Shown: piece by piece, positions 1-7,575 of the stretch
How the letters are laid out: the number at the start of each line of letters is the position of its first letter
Position numbering within the stretch: the first letter of the stretch is position 1
From: JAAYDS01 sp012729155
GTDB lineage: Bacteria > Chloroflexota > Anaerolineae > UBA1429
Length of the DNA stretch: 64,000 bases
NCBI GenBank assembly: GCA_036774405.1
Contig: DAIPBO010000006.1
Coordinates: forward strand, 1 to 64,000
Reading direction: 5' to 3'
The notes under the pieces: model-generated
Database searches by the model: none
What the model was told of the DNA's origin: nothing
What the model saw: only the letters and a program-made list of their open reading frames with translations
Program-made: the position numbers and the translations under genes

Positions 1-96
1 GCCTTCTGCAGTGGGGATCTCGGTGGTCGCCGTGTCATTAAAAAAAAAAACCACCGAGTTGGTTGTGCCCAGGTCTATGCCAATGATCTTGCCCAT
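1..96 (-). CDS. dnaK: DnaK (Hsp70 chaperone), N-terminal fragment
   Basis: First 32 codons of the ATP-dependent Hsp70 chaperone; the gene continues past the left edge. Residues 1-16 carry the invariant phosphate-loop start (IIGIDLGTTNS) and residues 28-32 (PTAEG) resume the normal Hsp70 sequence. The stretch between (FFFNDTATTEI) is not Hsp70-like and resembles a translated Illumina P5 primer (see findings), although frame and length are kept. A strong ribosome site (GAGGAGG at 103-109) sits 6 nt before the ATG. It follows grpE by 63 nt in the hrcA-grpE-dnaK operon and should share the CIRCE control upstream of hrcA. Confidence 0.9.
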   Translation of the reverse strand, partial: MGKIIGIDLGTTNSVVFFFNDTATTEIPTAEG

Positions 97-159
97 CTGA
101 ATCCTCCTCAAGAGTCGGGAATGATGATAATGGCTTGGTTGCCGCGGCTTGGCGCGGCG

Positions 160-720
160 CTATTCACTCGCTTGTTCGTCGTTGCCGGCTGGTTCTGCAG
201 GGGCGCCCTGTGAGACGATCACCTCCGTCGGGCGCAGCACCTCATCTTCGAGCACAAAGCCCGTCTTGATCTCCTGGACCACATACCCCGCAGGTTGCTC
301 GTTGCTGGGCACCTGCAGCACAGCGGCATGCAGATTGGGGTCGAAGGGCTGCCCAACGGCCTCAATCGGCTTGATGTTGGCGGCCTCGAGGACCTTGATG
401 AACTTGCGTTCGATCAGCAGCACGCCCTCAACCCAGTTGAACTCTTTGGCGTCCTCGGGCGCGTGCCTGACGGCGAGCTGCAGGTCATCGAGCACCGGCA
501 GCACACTGCGAAAAGCGGCCGCCTTGAGCCGCAGCGCTGTCTGCTGCGCGTCGCGCTCTTGGCGCTTGCGATAGTTGGCAAACTCGGCCACCGAGCGCAG
601 GTACTTGTCTTTGAGCTGTTCGATCTCGGCCTGCGCCGCCGCCAGCTGAGCGGTCAGCTCTTGCTCGTCGGGCTGCGCTTGCTGTTCTTGGTTGTCCAAA
701 GGCTGTTCTGCGGTTGTCAT
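160..720 (-). CDS. grpE: GrpE, nucleotide exchange factor for DnaK
   Basis: GrpE releases ADP from DnaK in the cytoplasmic chaperone cycle. The 186-residue product has the usual layout: a Gln/Glu-rich disordered start (about 1-22), a long coiled coil (about 25-75, with the KYLRSVAEFANYRKR segment) and a C-terminal beta domain with the family motif GQPFDPNLHAAV near residue 125. The tail after about 160 is acidic and probably unstructured. It lies 38 nt downstream of hrcA and 63 nt upstream of dnaK on the same strand. Confidence 0.96.
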   Translation of the reverse strand: MTTAEQPLDNQEQQAQPDEQELTAQLAAAQAEIEQLKDKYLRSVAEFANYRKRQERDAQQTALRLKAAAFRSVLPVLDDLQLAVRHAPEDAKEFNWVEGVLLIERKFIKVLEAANIKPIEAVGQPFDPNLHAAVLQVPSNEQPAGYVVQEIKTGFVLEDEVLRPTEVIVSQGAPAEPAGNDEQASE

Positions 721-758
721 TTCAGCAATGGCTCCATCGCGGTGATGTTTCGGTGGCG

Positions 759-1832
759 TCAGCCGTAGACCTCGGCCACCAGGCTATTGAGCATCTGGGC
801 GACATAGCGCACGGCCGAGATGGCCCGCCCATAGTGCATGCGCGTAGGCCCCAACACACCCAACACGCCGCTGGCGCGGTTGGGGATGCCGTAGGGCGAG
901 AGCACCAGGCTCACGTCATACAGCTCATCATAAGACCCCTCGCCGCCGATGATGATCTGCACGCCGTTGGTCTCTAGCGTGCCCTGCAAGATACGCTGCA
1001 GCAGTTGCTGGCGCTCGATCATCTCGACCACCTGCATGGTGCGTGCCACATCCTGGAACTCGGGCTCGCCAAAAATGTTGACCAGCCCGTCACGGTAGAT
1101 CTGGTTCACGGCGCGCTGCTCAGCCACGCGCATCAGATCCACCACGCGCTCGAGAACCTGCCGCTTCCACTCGCTCAGCGTGGTCAACTCAGGCTTGGGC
1201 CTGGCCACCATCTCGTCGGCCGTCAGCCCCGCCAACAGGGCGTTGAGCTGGTTCGAGGCCGCGCTCAGCGTCGCCTGGTCCAGCTCGGGTGTGACGCTTA
1301 GCATCTCTTGATGCACACTGCCATCTTGCAGCACCAGAATCATCAAACACAGGGTTTCGTGCGTCGAGATCAGCTCGAGATGCTTGAACTCGGCACGGTT
1401 GGCGTGCGGCGGCGTCACCAGCGAGGCCACCTGCGACACTTGCGCTAGCACCGCCGCAGTGAGCTCCATCCACTGGTCCAGGTTCAGACGGATCTGGTGG
1501 AACTGGTGCATGATCATGCGGCGTTCGGGCGCGGGCAGATCGCGCTGCTCCATCAGCTGCTCGACAAAGTAACGGTAGCCACGCACCGACGGCACACGCC
1601 CGGCCGAGGTGTGCGGCTGATCGAGATAGCCCAGCTCCTCGAGTAGGGCCAGCTCATTGCGCAGCGTTGCCGAACTCACACCCAGGTCGCCGATGCGCTG
1701 CAACGTGCCCGAAGCAACCGGGGTGGCCGAGGCCACGTATTCCTGCACCAGCACCCGCAACACCTCGCGCTGCCGCGGGGTGAGTGCGGGGAACTGGGCC
1801 TCGTTTTGGCTGCCAGGCAGATTCTGTATCAT
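759..1832 (-). CDS. hrcA: HrcA, heat-inducible transcription repressor
   Basis: HrcA binds CIRCE operators and represses groE/dnaK chaperone operons; GroEL keeps it active. An N-terminal winged helix (about residues 10-80, including SSATLRNELALLEELGYL and HTSAGRVPS) is followed by the GAF-like dimer domain and the C-terminal GVLGPTRMHYGRAI motif. I place the start at the ATG at 1832 (357 aa). A longer in-frame start at 1853 lies inside the CIRCE element and downstream of the -10, so it is unlikely to be used. First gene of the hrcA-grpE-dnaK operon, so the repressor controls its own synthesis. Confidence 0.95.
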   Translation of the reverse strand: MIQNLPGSQNEAQFPALTPRQREVLRVLVQEYVASATPVASGTLQRIGDLGVSSATLRNELALLEELGYLDQPHTSAGRVPSVRGYRYFVEQLMEQRDLPAPERRMIMHQFHQIRLNLDQWMELTAAVLAQVSQVASLVTPPHANRAEFKHLELISTHETLCLMILVLQDGSVHQEMLSVTPELDQATLSAASNQLNALLAGLTADEMVARPKPELTTLSEWKRQVLERVVDLMRVAEQRAVNQIYRDGLVNIFGEPEFQDVARTMQVVEMIERQQLLQRILQGTLETNGVQIIIGGEGSYDELYDVSLVLSPYGIPNRASGVLGVLGPTRMHYGRAISAVRYVAQMLNSLVAEVYG

Positions 1833-1837
1833 CTTCG

Positions 1838-1864
1838 TTAGCACTCGACACACCAGAGTGCCAG
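1838..1864 (-). promoter_or_regulatory. CIRCE operator (HrcA binding site)
   Basis: On the plus strand TTAGCACTC, nine spacer bases, then GAGTGCCAG. The CIRCE consensus is TTAGCACTC-N9-GAGTGCTAA, so the left arm is perfect and the right arm matches 7 of 9. It begins one base downstream of the hrcA -10 box and covers the expected transcription start, the ideal position for repression. Confidence 0.93.
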
Positions 1865-1865
1865 A

Positions 1866-1894
1866 ATCTTACCATGCCAGCGGCCTTTTGTCAA
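1866..1894 (-). promoter_or_regulatory. Sigma70-type promoter of hrcA-grpE-dnaK
   Basis: TTGACA (1889-1894), 17-base spacer, TAAGAT (1866-1871) on the minus strand, directly abutting CIRCE. The housekeeping-type boxes fit a repressor-controlled rather than alternative-sigma-controlled heat-shock operon. Confidence 0.88.
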
Positions 1895-2031
1895 AGCCCG
1901 AGGAGGCCACAAAGGCCCATTTGGGCCCGAGTTCGTGATTATGGTCTACTCATTAGCAGACTATTATGATGATTGCTAACACTTGCCCTCGCCCGGTCTC
2001 GCGAGGCGCTTATCATTGCCGTGAGGCGATT

Positions 2032-2060
2032 TTGCATCAGCGGCCCAGCCATGCTATACT
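2032..2060 (+). promoter_or_regulatory. Promoter of tRNA-Gln
   Basis: TTGCAT (2032-2037), 17-base spacer, TATACT (2055-2060), ending 11 nt before the mature tRNA 5' end. Confidence 0.7.
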
Positions 2061-2071
2061 GCCGGCACCGT

Positions 2072-2145
2072 TGAGGGATCGTCCAATGGTAGGATACCTG
2101 ACTCTGAATCAGATGATCGGGGTTCGAATCCCTGTCCCTCAGCCA
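2072..2145 (+). tRNA. tRNA-Gln (anticodon CTG)
   Basis: A full cloverleaf of 74 nt with encoded CCA. The acceptor arms TGAGGGA and TCCCTCA pair over 7 bp, the anticodon loop CTCTGAA gives anticodon CTG (reads CAG), and the T loop contains GGTTCGAATCC. It is the substrate class of the glutaminyl-tRNA synthetase encoded 1.1 kb away. Confidence 0.95.
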
Positions 2146-2149
2146 GAAG

Positions 2150-2188
2150 AGAGCCGGCGCACTGATGCGACCGGCTCTTGTGTTTCTC
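2150..2188 (+). terminator. Probable terminator after tRNA-Gln
   Basis: AGAGCCGG (2150-2157) pairs with CCGGCTCT (2171-2178) and is followed by the T-rich TGTGTTTCTC. Confidence 0.5.
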
Positions 2189-2204
2189 GGCATGCCCCGC
2201 CCGC

Positions 2205-2233
2205 TTGAGCCTGCCCCTGTCTGCGGGTATCAT
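2205..2233 (+). promoter_or_regulatory. Promoter of the TIM-barrel gene at 2286
   Basis: TTGAGC (2205-2210), 17-base spacer, TATCAT (2228-2233), about 45 nt before the ribosome site. Confidence 0.5.
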
Positions 2234-2285
2234 CCGGTCAGTGAGCTATGGCCCCTGCGGCCTGCTATCTCTCTGGAGGTGTACG

Positions 2286-3200
2286 ATGAAACTGGGCTTT
2301 TTGTCAGCGATCGTCCCTGACATGTCGCTTGAAGAGGTGCTGGCCTTTGCCGGCGTCCAGGGCTTTGATTGTGTAGAGCTGGCCTGCTGGCCCAAGGGCA
2401 AGGCCGAGCGACGCTACGCCGGCGTTACTCATCTCGACGTAGCTGCTCTCGACAAGGATGAGGCGGCGCGCATCAACGCGCTGTGTGCCACTCACGGCGT
2501 CAGCATCAGCGGCCTGGGCTATTACCCCAACCCGCTCTCGCCCGATGCTGCCGAGGCCAAAGTGGCCGTCGAACACATCAGAAAGGTCATCGCCGCTGCC
2601 GCGCTGCTGGGCGTCAACCAGGCGAACACCTTTATCGGGCGCGATTGGACGCGTTCGGTGGATGCCAACTGGCCGCGCTTTCTTGAGGTGTGGCGCCCCC
2701 TGATCGCCTACGCCGAGGACCAGGGCGTGCGCGTCGGCATCGAGAACTGCCCCATGTTCTTTACCGACGACGAGTGGCCTGGGGGCAAGAACCTGGCGCA
2801 CTCGCCTGCCATCTGGCGGCGCATGTTCGCCGATATCCCCAGCCCCAACTTTGGGCTGAACTATGACCCGTCGCACTTTGTGTGGCAGCTAATGGACTAT
2901 GTACAGGTGATGCGCGAGTTTGGCGACCGCATCTTTCACGTACACGCCAAAGACGCACGCCTCGATCGCGAGCGCCTCAATGACGTCGGCACACTGACCA
3001 CGCCCAACAGCTATCACACGCCCAAGCTGCCCGGCCTGGGCGATATCGAATGGGGCCGCTTTGTGGCCATGCTCACCGAGACGGGCTACAACGGCGCCGT
3101 GGTCATCGAGGTCGAGGACCGCGCCTACGAGGGCCCGCTCGACCGTCGCCAGGCGGCCATCATCCAGAGCGGTCGCTATCTGCGGCAGTTCATCGCCTGA
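2286..3200 (+). CDS. Sugar phosphate isomerase/epimerase, xylose-isomerase-like TIM barrel
   Basis: Predicted metal-dependent isomerase or epimerase of small sugars (AP endonuclease family 2 fold), 304 aa. Visible ligands fit the fold: Glu in GIENCPMFF, Asp and His in NYDPSHFVW, His in FHVHAKDA and Glu in VVIEVEDRAYEGP. The start is the ATG after CTGGAGGTGTACG; an in-frame extension upstream crosses the promoter region. The gene stands alone on the plus strand before a bidirectional hairpin. The substrate cannot be told from sequence. IolE/IolH-like and tagatose-epimerase-like proteins share this architecture. Confidence 0.85.
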   Translation: MKLGFLSAIVPDMSLEEVLAFAGVQGFDCVELACWPKGKAERRYAGVTHLDVAALDKDEAARINALCATHGVSISGLGYYPNPLSPDAAEAKVAVEHIRKVIAAAALLGVNQANTFIGRDWTRSVDANWPRFLEVWRPLIAYAEDQGVRVGIENCPMFFTDDEWPGGKNLAHSPAIWRRMFADIPSPNFGLNYDPSHFVWQLMDYVQVMREFGDRIFHVHAKDARLDRERLNDVGTLTTPNSYHTPKLPGLGDIEWGRFVAMLTETGYNGAVVIEVEDRAYEGPLDRRQAAIIQSGRYLRQFIA

Positions 3201-3215
3201 GCTCAGCGATAATGC

Positions 3216-3244
3216 ACACGGCCGCCTCGCTGAGGCGGCCGTGT
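3216..3244. terminator. Bidirectional hairpin between convergent genes
   Basis: Perfect 13-bp stem (ACACGGCCGCCTC with its complement) and a 3-nt loop between the ends of the TIM-barrel gene and glnS. There is no strong T run on either side. Confidence 0.6.
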
Positions 3245-3266
3245 TAGTCCAAAGCCAGGCTAGCGC

Positions 3267-4934
3267 TCAGCGGCCCTGAATCTTGGCCCACGAGTCGCGC
3301 AGGGTGATGGTGCGGTTGAACACCAGTCGCTCGGGCGTCGAATCAGGGTCGACGCAGAAATAGCCCAGCCGCTCGAACTGGCAGCGATAGCCAGCCTCGA
3401 CGCCCGCCAGGCTCGGCTCGACGTAGCACGGCCGCACCTCGAGCGAGCTGGGGTTGAGGTTGTCGACAAAATCGTCGCCCTGGTAGGGATCCTCGACGTT
3501 GAACAGCCGGTCATACAGCCGCGCCTCGGCCTCGATGGCGTGGGGCGCCGACACCCAATGCAGCGTGCCGCGCACTTTACGGCCATCGGGGGCGTCACCG
3601 CCGCGCGTGGCCGGATCATAGGTGCAGTGCACCTCGAGGATCTCGCCCGTGGTGGGGTCTTTGACCACGTCTGTGCAGGTCACCATATAGGCATAGCGCA
3701 AGCGCACCTCGGCCCCCGGCGAGAGACGATAGTACTTTTTGGGGGGCTCTTCCATAAAGTCCTCGCGCTCGATGTACAACTCGCGACTAAAGGGCACCCG
3801 ACGAGTGCCAGCCGAGGCGTCTTGCGGGTTATTGACCGCCTCGAGCTCCTCGGTCTGCCCCTCGGGATAGTTGGTGATCACGACCTTGAGCGGGTCAAGC
3901 ACGCCCATCACTCGCGGCGAGCGCTGGTTGAGGTCGTCGCGCACAGCGTGCTCGAGCATGGCGATATCGACCTGGCTGTTGGCCTTGGAGATGCCCACCA
4001 TCTCGATCAGGTTGCGGATCGACTCGGGCGTATAGCCGCGGCGTCGCAGGCCCGCCAATGTGGGCATGCGCGGGTCATCCCAGCCGGTCACATAGCCCTC
4101 GGCCACCAGGCGGCGCAGCCGGCGCTTGCTCAGCACGGTATAGTTGAACTCGAGCTTGGCGAACTCGATCTGCTGCGGGTGGTGCACGTCGAGCTGATCG
4201 AGGAACCAGTCGTACAGCTCGCGATTGTTCTCGAACTCGAGCGAGCAGAGCGAATGGGTAACGCCTTCGAGCGAGTCTGACAGGCAGTGGGCAAAGTCGT
4301 ACATCGGGTAGATGCACCACTTGTCGCCAGTGCGGTGGTGGGGCACCTTCATGATGCGGTAGATGATCGGGTCGCGCATGACGATGTTGGGCGAGGCCAT
4401 ATCGATCTTGGCGCGCAGGGTGCGTGCGCCCTCGTCGAACTCACCGGCACGCATGCGGCGGAACAGATCGAGGTTCTCTTCGACACTGCGGTCGCGGTAG
4501 GGGCTGTTGCGGCCCGGCTCGGTGAGGGTGCCGCGATACTCGCGCACCTCTTCGGGCGACAGGTCATCGACATAGGCCTTGCCCAGCTCGATGAGCCGCT
4601 CGGCATAGTCGTACAGCGCATCGAAATAGTCCGACGCGTAAAGGATGTGGTCGCCCCAGTGAAAGCCCAGCCAGCGGATGTCCTCGGCGATCGCCTCAAC
4701 GTACTCGACATCTTCCTTGGTCGGGTTGGTGTCATCCATGCGCAGGTTGCAGATGCCACCGTACTCGTCGGCGATGCCAAAGTTGATGCAGATGGCCCTG
4801 GGGTGGCCCAGGTGCAGATAGCCGTTGGGCTCGGGTGGAAAGCGCGTCTGCACACGCCCACCAAACCGCCCGGTGCGGTTGTGCTCTGCGATGATCTCGC
4901 GGATAAAGTCCGACCTCTTGATCTCGTCACCCAT
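3267..4934 (-). CDS. glnS: Glutamine--tRNA ligase (GlnRS)
   Basis: Class I synthetase charging tRNA-Gln directly, 555 aa. HIGH appears as HLGH within PPEPNGYLHLGHPRA and KMSKS as VLSKR; the GlnRS hallmarks RMDDTNPTKE and the C-terminal beta-barrel domains (about 340-555) are present. I use the ATG at 4934 (seventh codon below a longer reading) because AGGAG stands 9 nt before it. A 175-nt leader with promoter, 10-bp hairpin and terminator precedes it, which suggests attenuation control. A separate gltX at 27108 supplies GluRS, so glutaminylation here does not depend on the amidotransferase route. Confidence 0.96.
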   Translation of the reverse strand: MGDEIKRSDFIREIIAEHNRTGRFGGRVQTRFPPEPNGYLHLGHPRAICINFGIADEYGGICNLRMDDTNPTKEDVEYVEAIAEDIRWLGFHWGDHILYASDYFDALYDYAERLIELGKAYVDDLSPEEVREYRGTLTEPGRNSPYRDRSVEENLDLFRRMRAGEFDEGARTLRAKIDMASPNIVMRDPIIYRIMKVPHHRTGDKWCIYPMYDFAHCLSDSLEGVTHSLCSLEFENNRELYDWFLDQLDVHHPQQIEFAKLEFNYTVLSKRRLRRLVAEGYVTGWDDPRMPTLAGLRRRGYTPESIRNLIEMVGISKANSQVDIAMLEHAVRDDLNQRSPRVMGVLDPLKVVITNYPEGQTEELEAVNNPQDASAGTRRVPFSRELYIEREDFMEEPPKKYYRLSPGAEVRLRYAYMVTCTDVVKDPTTGEILEVHCTYDPATRGGDAPDGRKVRGTLHWVSAPHAIEAEARLYDRLFNVEDPYQGDDFVDNLNPSSLEVRPCYVEPSLAGVEAGYRCQFERLGYFCVDPDSTPERLVFNRTITLRDSWAKIQGR

Positions 4935-4975
4935 TGTCGTGCTCCTTTGGCCCACATGTGCTGGCCATCAGACGC

Positions 4976-5003
4976 AAAAACGACCGCACAGATGCGGCCG
5001 TTT
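4976..5003 (-). terminator. Intrinsic terminator inside the glnS leader (attenuator candidate)
   Basis: Read on the minus strand, an 11-bp stem (AAACGGCCGCA with TGCGGTCGTTT, one G-T pair), loop TCTG, then a run of five T (4976-4980). It lies between the glnS promoter and the start codon, so it would stop glnS transcription unless disrupted. Confidence 0.75.
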
Positions 5004-5006
5004 CCA

Positions 5007-5030
5007 GGCTCCTGCGGAGTCGCAAGAGCC
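5007..5030 (-). promoter_or_regulatory. Leader hairpin preceding the glnS attenuator
   Basis: Stem of 10 bp (GGCTCTTGCG with CGCAGGAGCC, one T-G pair), loop ACTC, ending 3 nt before the terminator stem. It could be part of a sensing or antiterminator structure. No T-box consensus was found in the leader. Confidence 0.5.
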
Positions 5031-5107
5031 TCTTAGCGCTGCTGTCGAGCGATGCGATGCGGGTCGATCATCCCGTATGGACCTTTGCGGCGGATTGCTC
5101 TGCACAC

Positions 5108-5136
5108 ACTATAGCAGATGGCCCGTCTACGGTCAA
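5108..5136 (-). promoter_or_regulatory. Promoter of glnS
   Basis: TTGACC (5131-5136), 17-base spacer, TATAGT (5108-5113) on the minus strand. The rest of the interval up to 5306 holds only a 7-bp hairpin (CCATAGC, loop TCGT, GCTATGG at 5199-5216) and no gene. Confidence 0.8.
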
Positions 5137-5306
5137 CCGTGCCGCCCGCTGCCGCGCCCAGGCGTTCGCAGAATACCGTCTATCACGGCATCGGATGGCC
5201 ATAGCTCGTGCTATGGTGTATAGAAGACAGGCCTAGCCTGACGTCTCGCTCGCCCCATAGCCCCCAGCCTCGACGGCACTCACCGCTCCGCGCTGGCCGC
5301 GCCCCG

Positions 5307-6347
5307 TTACCCCAACTCCACCGGCTGGTGCAGCTCGCCCGAGCGGTAGGCCGCCAGCGCCACCGCCAGGGCGTTGCGTCCGTCGAGGCCCGTCACCAAC
5401 GGCTGCCGCTCTTCGCGTATGGCCTGCACAAACTTGTCGATCATTGGCCCTCTATCGAGCGCGGCTGTGCCCAGGTCCAGCGGTAGCCACTCGCCCGCGG
5501 GCAACGCCTCGAACGGCTCGCGCAGGTAGACCGTGACGGGATCGCCCAGCACGATCTGCCCGCGGTCGCCATAGATGCGGTCTTTGGGCTGGGCGGGGTC
5601 TCTGCCCGGCAGCGCCGAGCCGGCCTCGAGGGTGCCGATGGCACCGTTGGCATAGCGGATGGTGACGGCGATATAGTCCTCGACCTCGACGGGCGTGGCA
5701 TAGTTATCATACTCGGCATAGACGCGCACCGGCTCGAGCCCCGTCAGAAAGCGCAGCGTGTTGAGGTCATGAATGGTGTTCATGATCAGCACGCCGCCAC
5801 CCGAGGTCTCGCGTCTGGTGCGCCAGTCGGTCTGCACGCGCCCGGTATAGCCGCCCGTCCAGTAGCTGGCCGCCTTGTCGCCACGATAGACGATGCGCGT
5901 GCCGGTGATGCGCCCGATCAGCCCGGCAGCGATCAGCTCGCGCAGGCGCACCATGCGGTCGTCATACTGCGCCTCAAAGGCCACAGAGAGCACCCGCCCG
6001 GCCTGCTCGGCCGTAGCAATCATCGCGTCAGCGTCGGCCAGGGTGGTGGCGATCGGCTTTTCGACCAGCACGTGCTTGCCCGCGGCCAGCGCCTGAACGG
6101 TCAGCGGCCGGTGCAGGTAGTGCGGCACGGCGATATAGACCGCCTCCACCTCGGGGTCGCCCAGCAGCGCATCGACGCTGACCGTCCAGCGAGCGCCATA
6201 GCGCGCGGCGATATCCTGCGCCAGCTCGGGCCGCGTATCCATAGCCACGGCCAGGCGCGCGTGCTGCGACGCGGCGATGCCGGGCGCCGTGGCCTTCATG
6301 GTGATCTCGCCCGAACCGATAACGCCGATGCCCATCTTCTCACTCAT
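5307..6347 (-). CDS. Gfo/Idh/MocA family NAD(P)-dependent oxidoreductase
   Basis: Predicted sugar or inositol dehydrogenase, 346 aa. An N-terminal Rossmann fold (GVIGSGEITMKA, a variant of the glycine motif) is followed by the family motif EKPIATT near residue 100 and a C-terminal alpha/beta substrate domain. AGGAGCC lies 6 nt before the ATG. Last gene of a minus-strand operon with the UroD-like protein (22-nt gap) and a TIM-barrel isomerase, which points to stepwise oxidation and isomerisation of an unknown sugar. Confidence 0.9.
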   Translation of the reverse strand: MSEKMGIGVIGSGEITMKATAPGIAASQHARLAVAMDTRPELAQDIAARYGARWTVSVDALLGDPEVEAVYIAVPHYLHRPLTVQALAAGKHVLVEKPIATTLADADAMIATAEQAGRVLSVAFEAQYDDRMVRLRELIAAGLIGRITGTRIVYRGDKAASYWTGGYTGRVQTDWRTRRETSGGGVLIMNTIHDLNTLRFLTGLEPVRVYAEYDNYATPVEVEDYIAVTIRYANGAIGTLEAGSALPGRDPAQPKDRIYGDRGQIVLGDPVTVYLREPFEALPAGEWLPLDLGTAALDRGPMIDKFVQAIREERQPLVTGLDGRNALAVALAAYRSGELHQPVELG

Positions 6348-6369
6348 TACCTGGCTCCTAGATTTATAC

Positions 6370-7497
6370 TCAGGGCCGATAGCGGCCCAGCGTCTGGATG
6401 GCGTGCATGGCGCCGCGCAGGCCTGCTAGGGTGCTGCCCGGGTTGACGCTGCCAGCCGTATCCACCACTAGCCCGCCGTCATGGCCTACCTCACGGATGT
6501 CGCTGGCCACCGCCGCGGCGATCTCGGCGGGCGTGCCGCGCGAAAAGGTGAACGGTGGTAGTTGCCCATAGATGAGGGTGCGCGGCATGTGGCGGCGGAT
6601 GAGCCCCGGCCGCACCGTGGGCCCCAGGTTACAGCCTGTGAGCTCGCAGCGCGCCAACAGCGGCAGCAGGTGCGCCATGTCGCTGTCAGAATGCTGGTAG
6701 CGATAGTCGCCCTCGGCGGGGCTGAACACGCTGAACACGTGCTGCAGAATGGGCAAGCCAGAGCGCTCGTACAGGCGCGCATTCAGCATGGCGCAGTTGT
6801 CGTCGGCAAAAGCAAAGCCCCGCATCGAGGCGTCGGTAGCGCGACGCAGCAGCGTGCAGAGCTCCACGATCTTGGCGGCGAACAGGTCGCGAAAGCGCTC
6901 CATCACCTCGGGATAGTCGTACAGCCACATGATCAGGTTCTCGACGCCACAGATCGACATGGCCGCCGTCACCGGGCCGCGGATGTGCCCGCCCAGTTTG
7001 GGGTCTAGGCCATATTGTGTGCGTAGTCGTTGCAGTGCCGGGTAGAACCCCTCTGGCAGCACCACCTCGTCCAGGCGCAAGGCCGCCACCTGCTCGATGC
7101 GCTCTTCGAGCTGGGCGATGGTGTGCACGCTGGGCAACACCCAGTCGGCCTCGCCGATGGCGCCCGAGCCCTCGACGCGCACGATCTGCGAGCCGAACAC
7201 CTCTTCGATACGCAGCGGCCGTGGCAGCTCGTGCTCGGGCGGTACGATCTGTTCTGGCAGCAGCCGCCGCCCCACGATCTCCTCGGCGCGGTCGTTGTAA
7301 CGGCGGTTCAGCTCGGCGTGGTAGGCAGCATCCTGATAGTAGCGAGGGTCCTCATCCAGACCGAGCTCGGCCCAGAGACAGCCCTCGGTGGTGGTGAGCG
7401 TCATGGCCGCCTGAACGTTGCCGCCTGCGAAGGGGTTGCGCAGCGCCTGAGCGTTATCGGCCCAGAAGCGTTCCAGGTCCACGGGCAGCAGGGTCAT
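6370..7497 (-). CDS. Uroporphyrinogen decarboxylase (UroD/MtaA)-superfamily protein
   Basis: 375 aa with the UroD-like TIM barrel ending in the typical GHDGGLVVDTAGSVNPGS region. This superfamily includes haem-pathway HemE and the cobalamin-dependent methyltransferases MtaA/MtbA. The setting between sugar genes and the lack of HemE's N-terminal RRP motif argue against a haem role. Many unassigned members occur in Chloroflexota and Planctomycetota sugar loci. The start at 7497 follows AAGGAG; a 15-codon upstream extension lacks a ribosome site. A corrinoid protein is encoded at 52102 but is far away. Confidence 0.8.
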   Translation of the reverse strand: MTLLPVDLERFWADNAQALRNPFAGGNVQAAMTLTTTEGCLWAELGLDEDPRYYQDAAYHAELNRRYNDRAEEIVGRRLLPEQIVPPEHELPRPLRIEEVFGSQIVRVEGSGAIGEADWVLPSVHTIAQLEERIEQVAALRLDEVVLPEGFYPALQRLRTQYGLDPKLGGHIRGPVTAAMSICGVENLIMWLYDYPEVMERFRDLFAAKIVELCTLLRRATDASMRGFAFADDNCAMLNARLYERSGLPILQHVFSVFSPAEGDYRYQHSDSDMAHLLPLLARCELTGCNLGPTVRPGLIRRHMPRTLIYGQLPPFTFSRGTPAEIAAAVASDIREVGHDGGLVVDTAGSVNPGSTLAGLRGAMHAIQTLGRYRP

Positions 7498-7515
7498 CCT
7501 ACTCCTTGTGCGGGG

Positions 7516-7557
7516 ACGAGAGGCTGGCCTGCCCCAGGGCAAAAGCCAGCCTCTCGT
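7516..7557 (-). other. Intra-operon hairpin
   Basis: Perfect 13-bp stem (ACGAGAGGCTGGC with its complement at 7545-7557) and a 16-nt loop, between the TIM-barrel gene and the UroD-like gene. There is no T run, so mRNA processing or stabilisation is more likely than termination. Confidence 0.5.
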
Positions 7558-7575
7558 GATGCCTCGATGCGGCCG

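Noticed and set aside
4935..5107. T-box riboswitch in the glnS leader
   Set aside because: The AGGGTGGNACCGCG core was not found, so I list an attenuator of unknown class instead.
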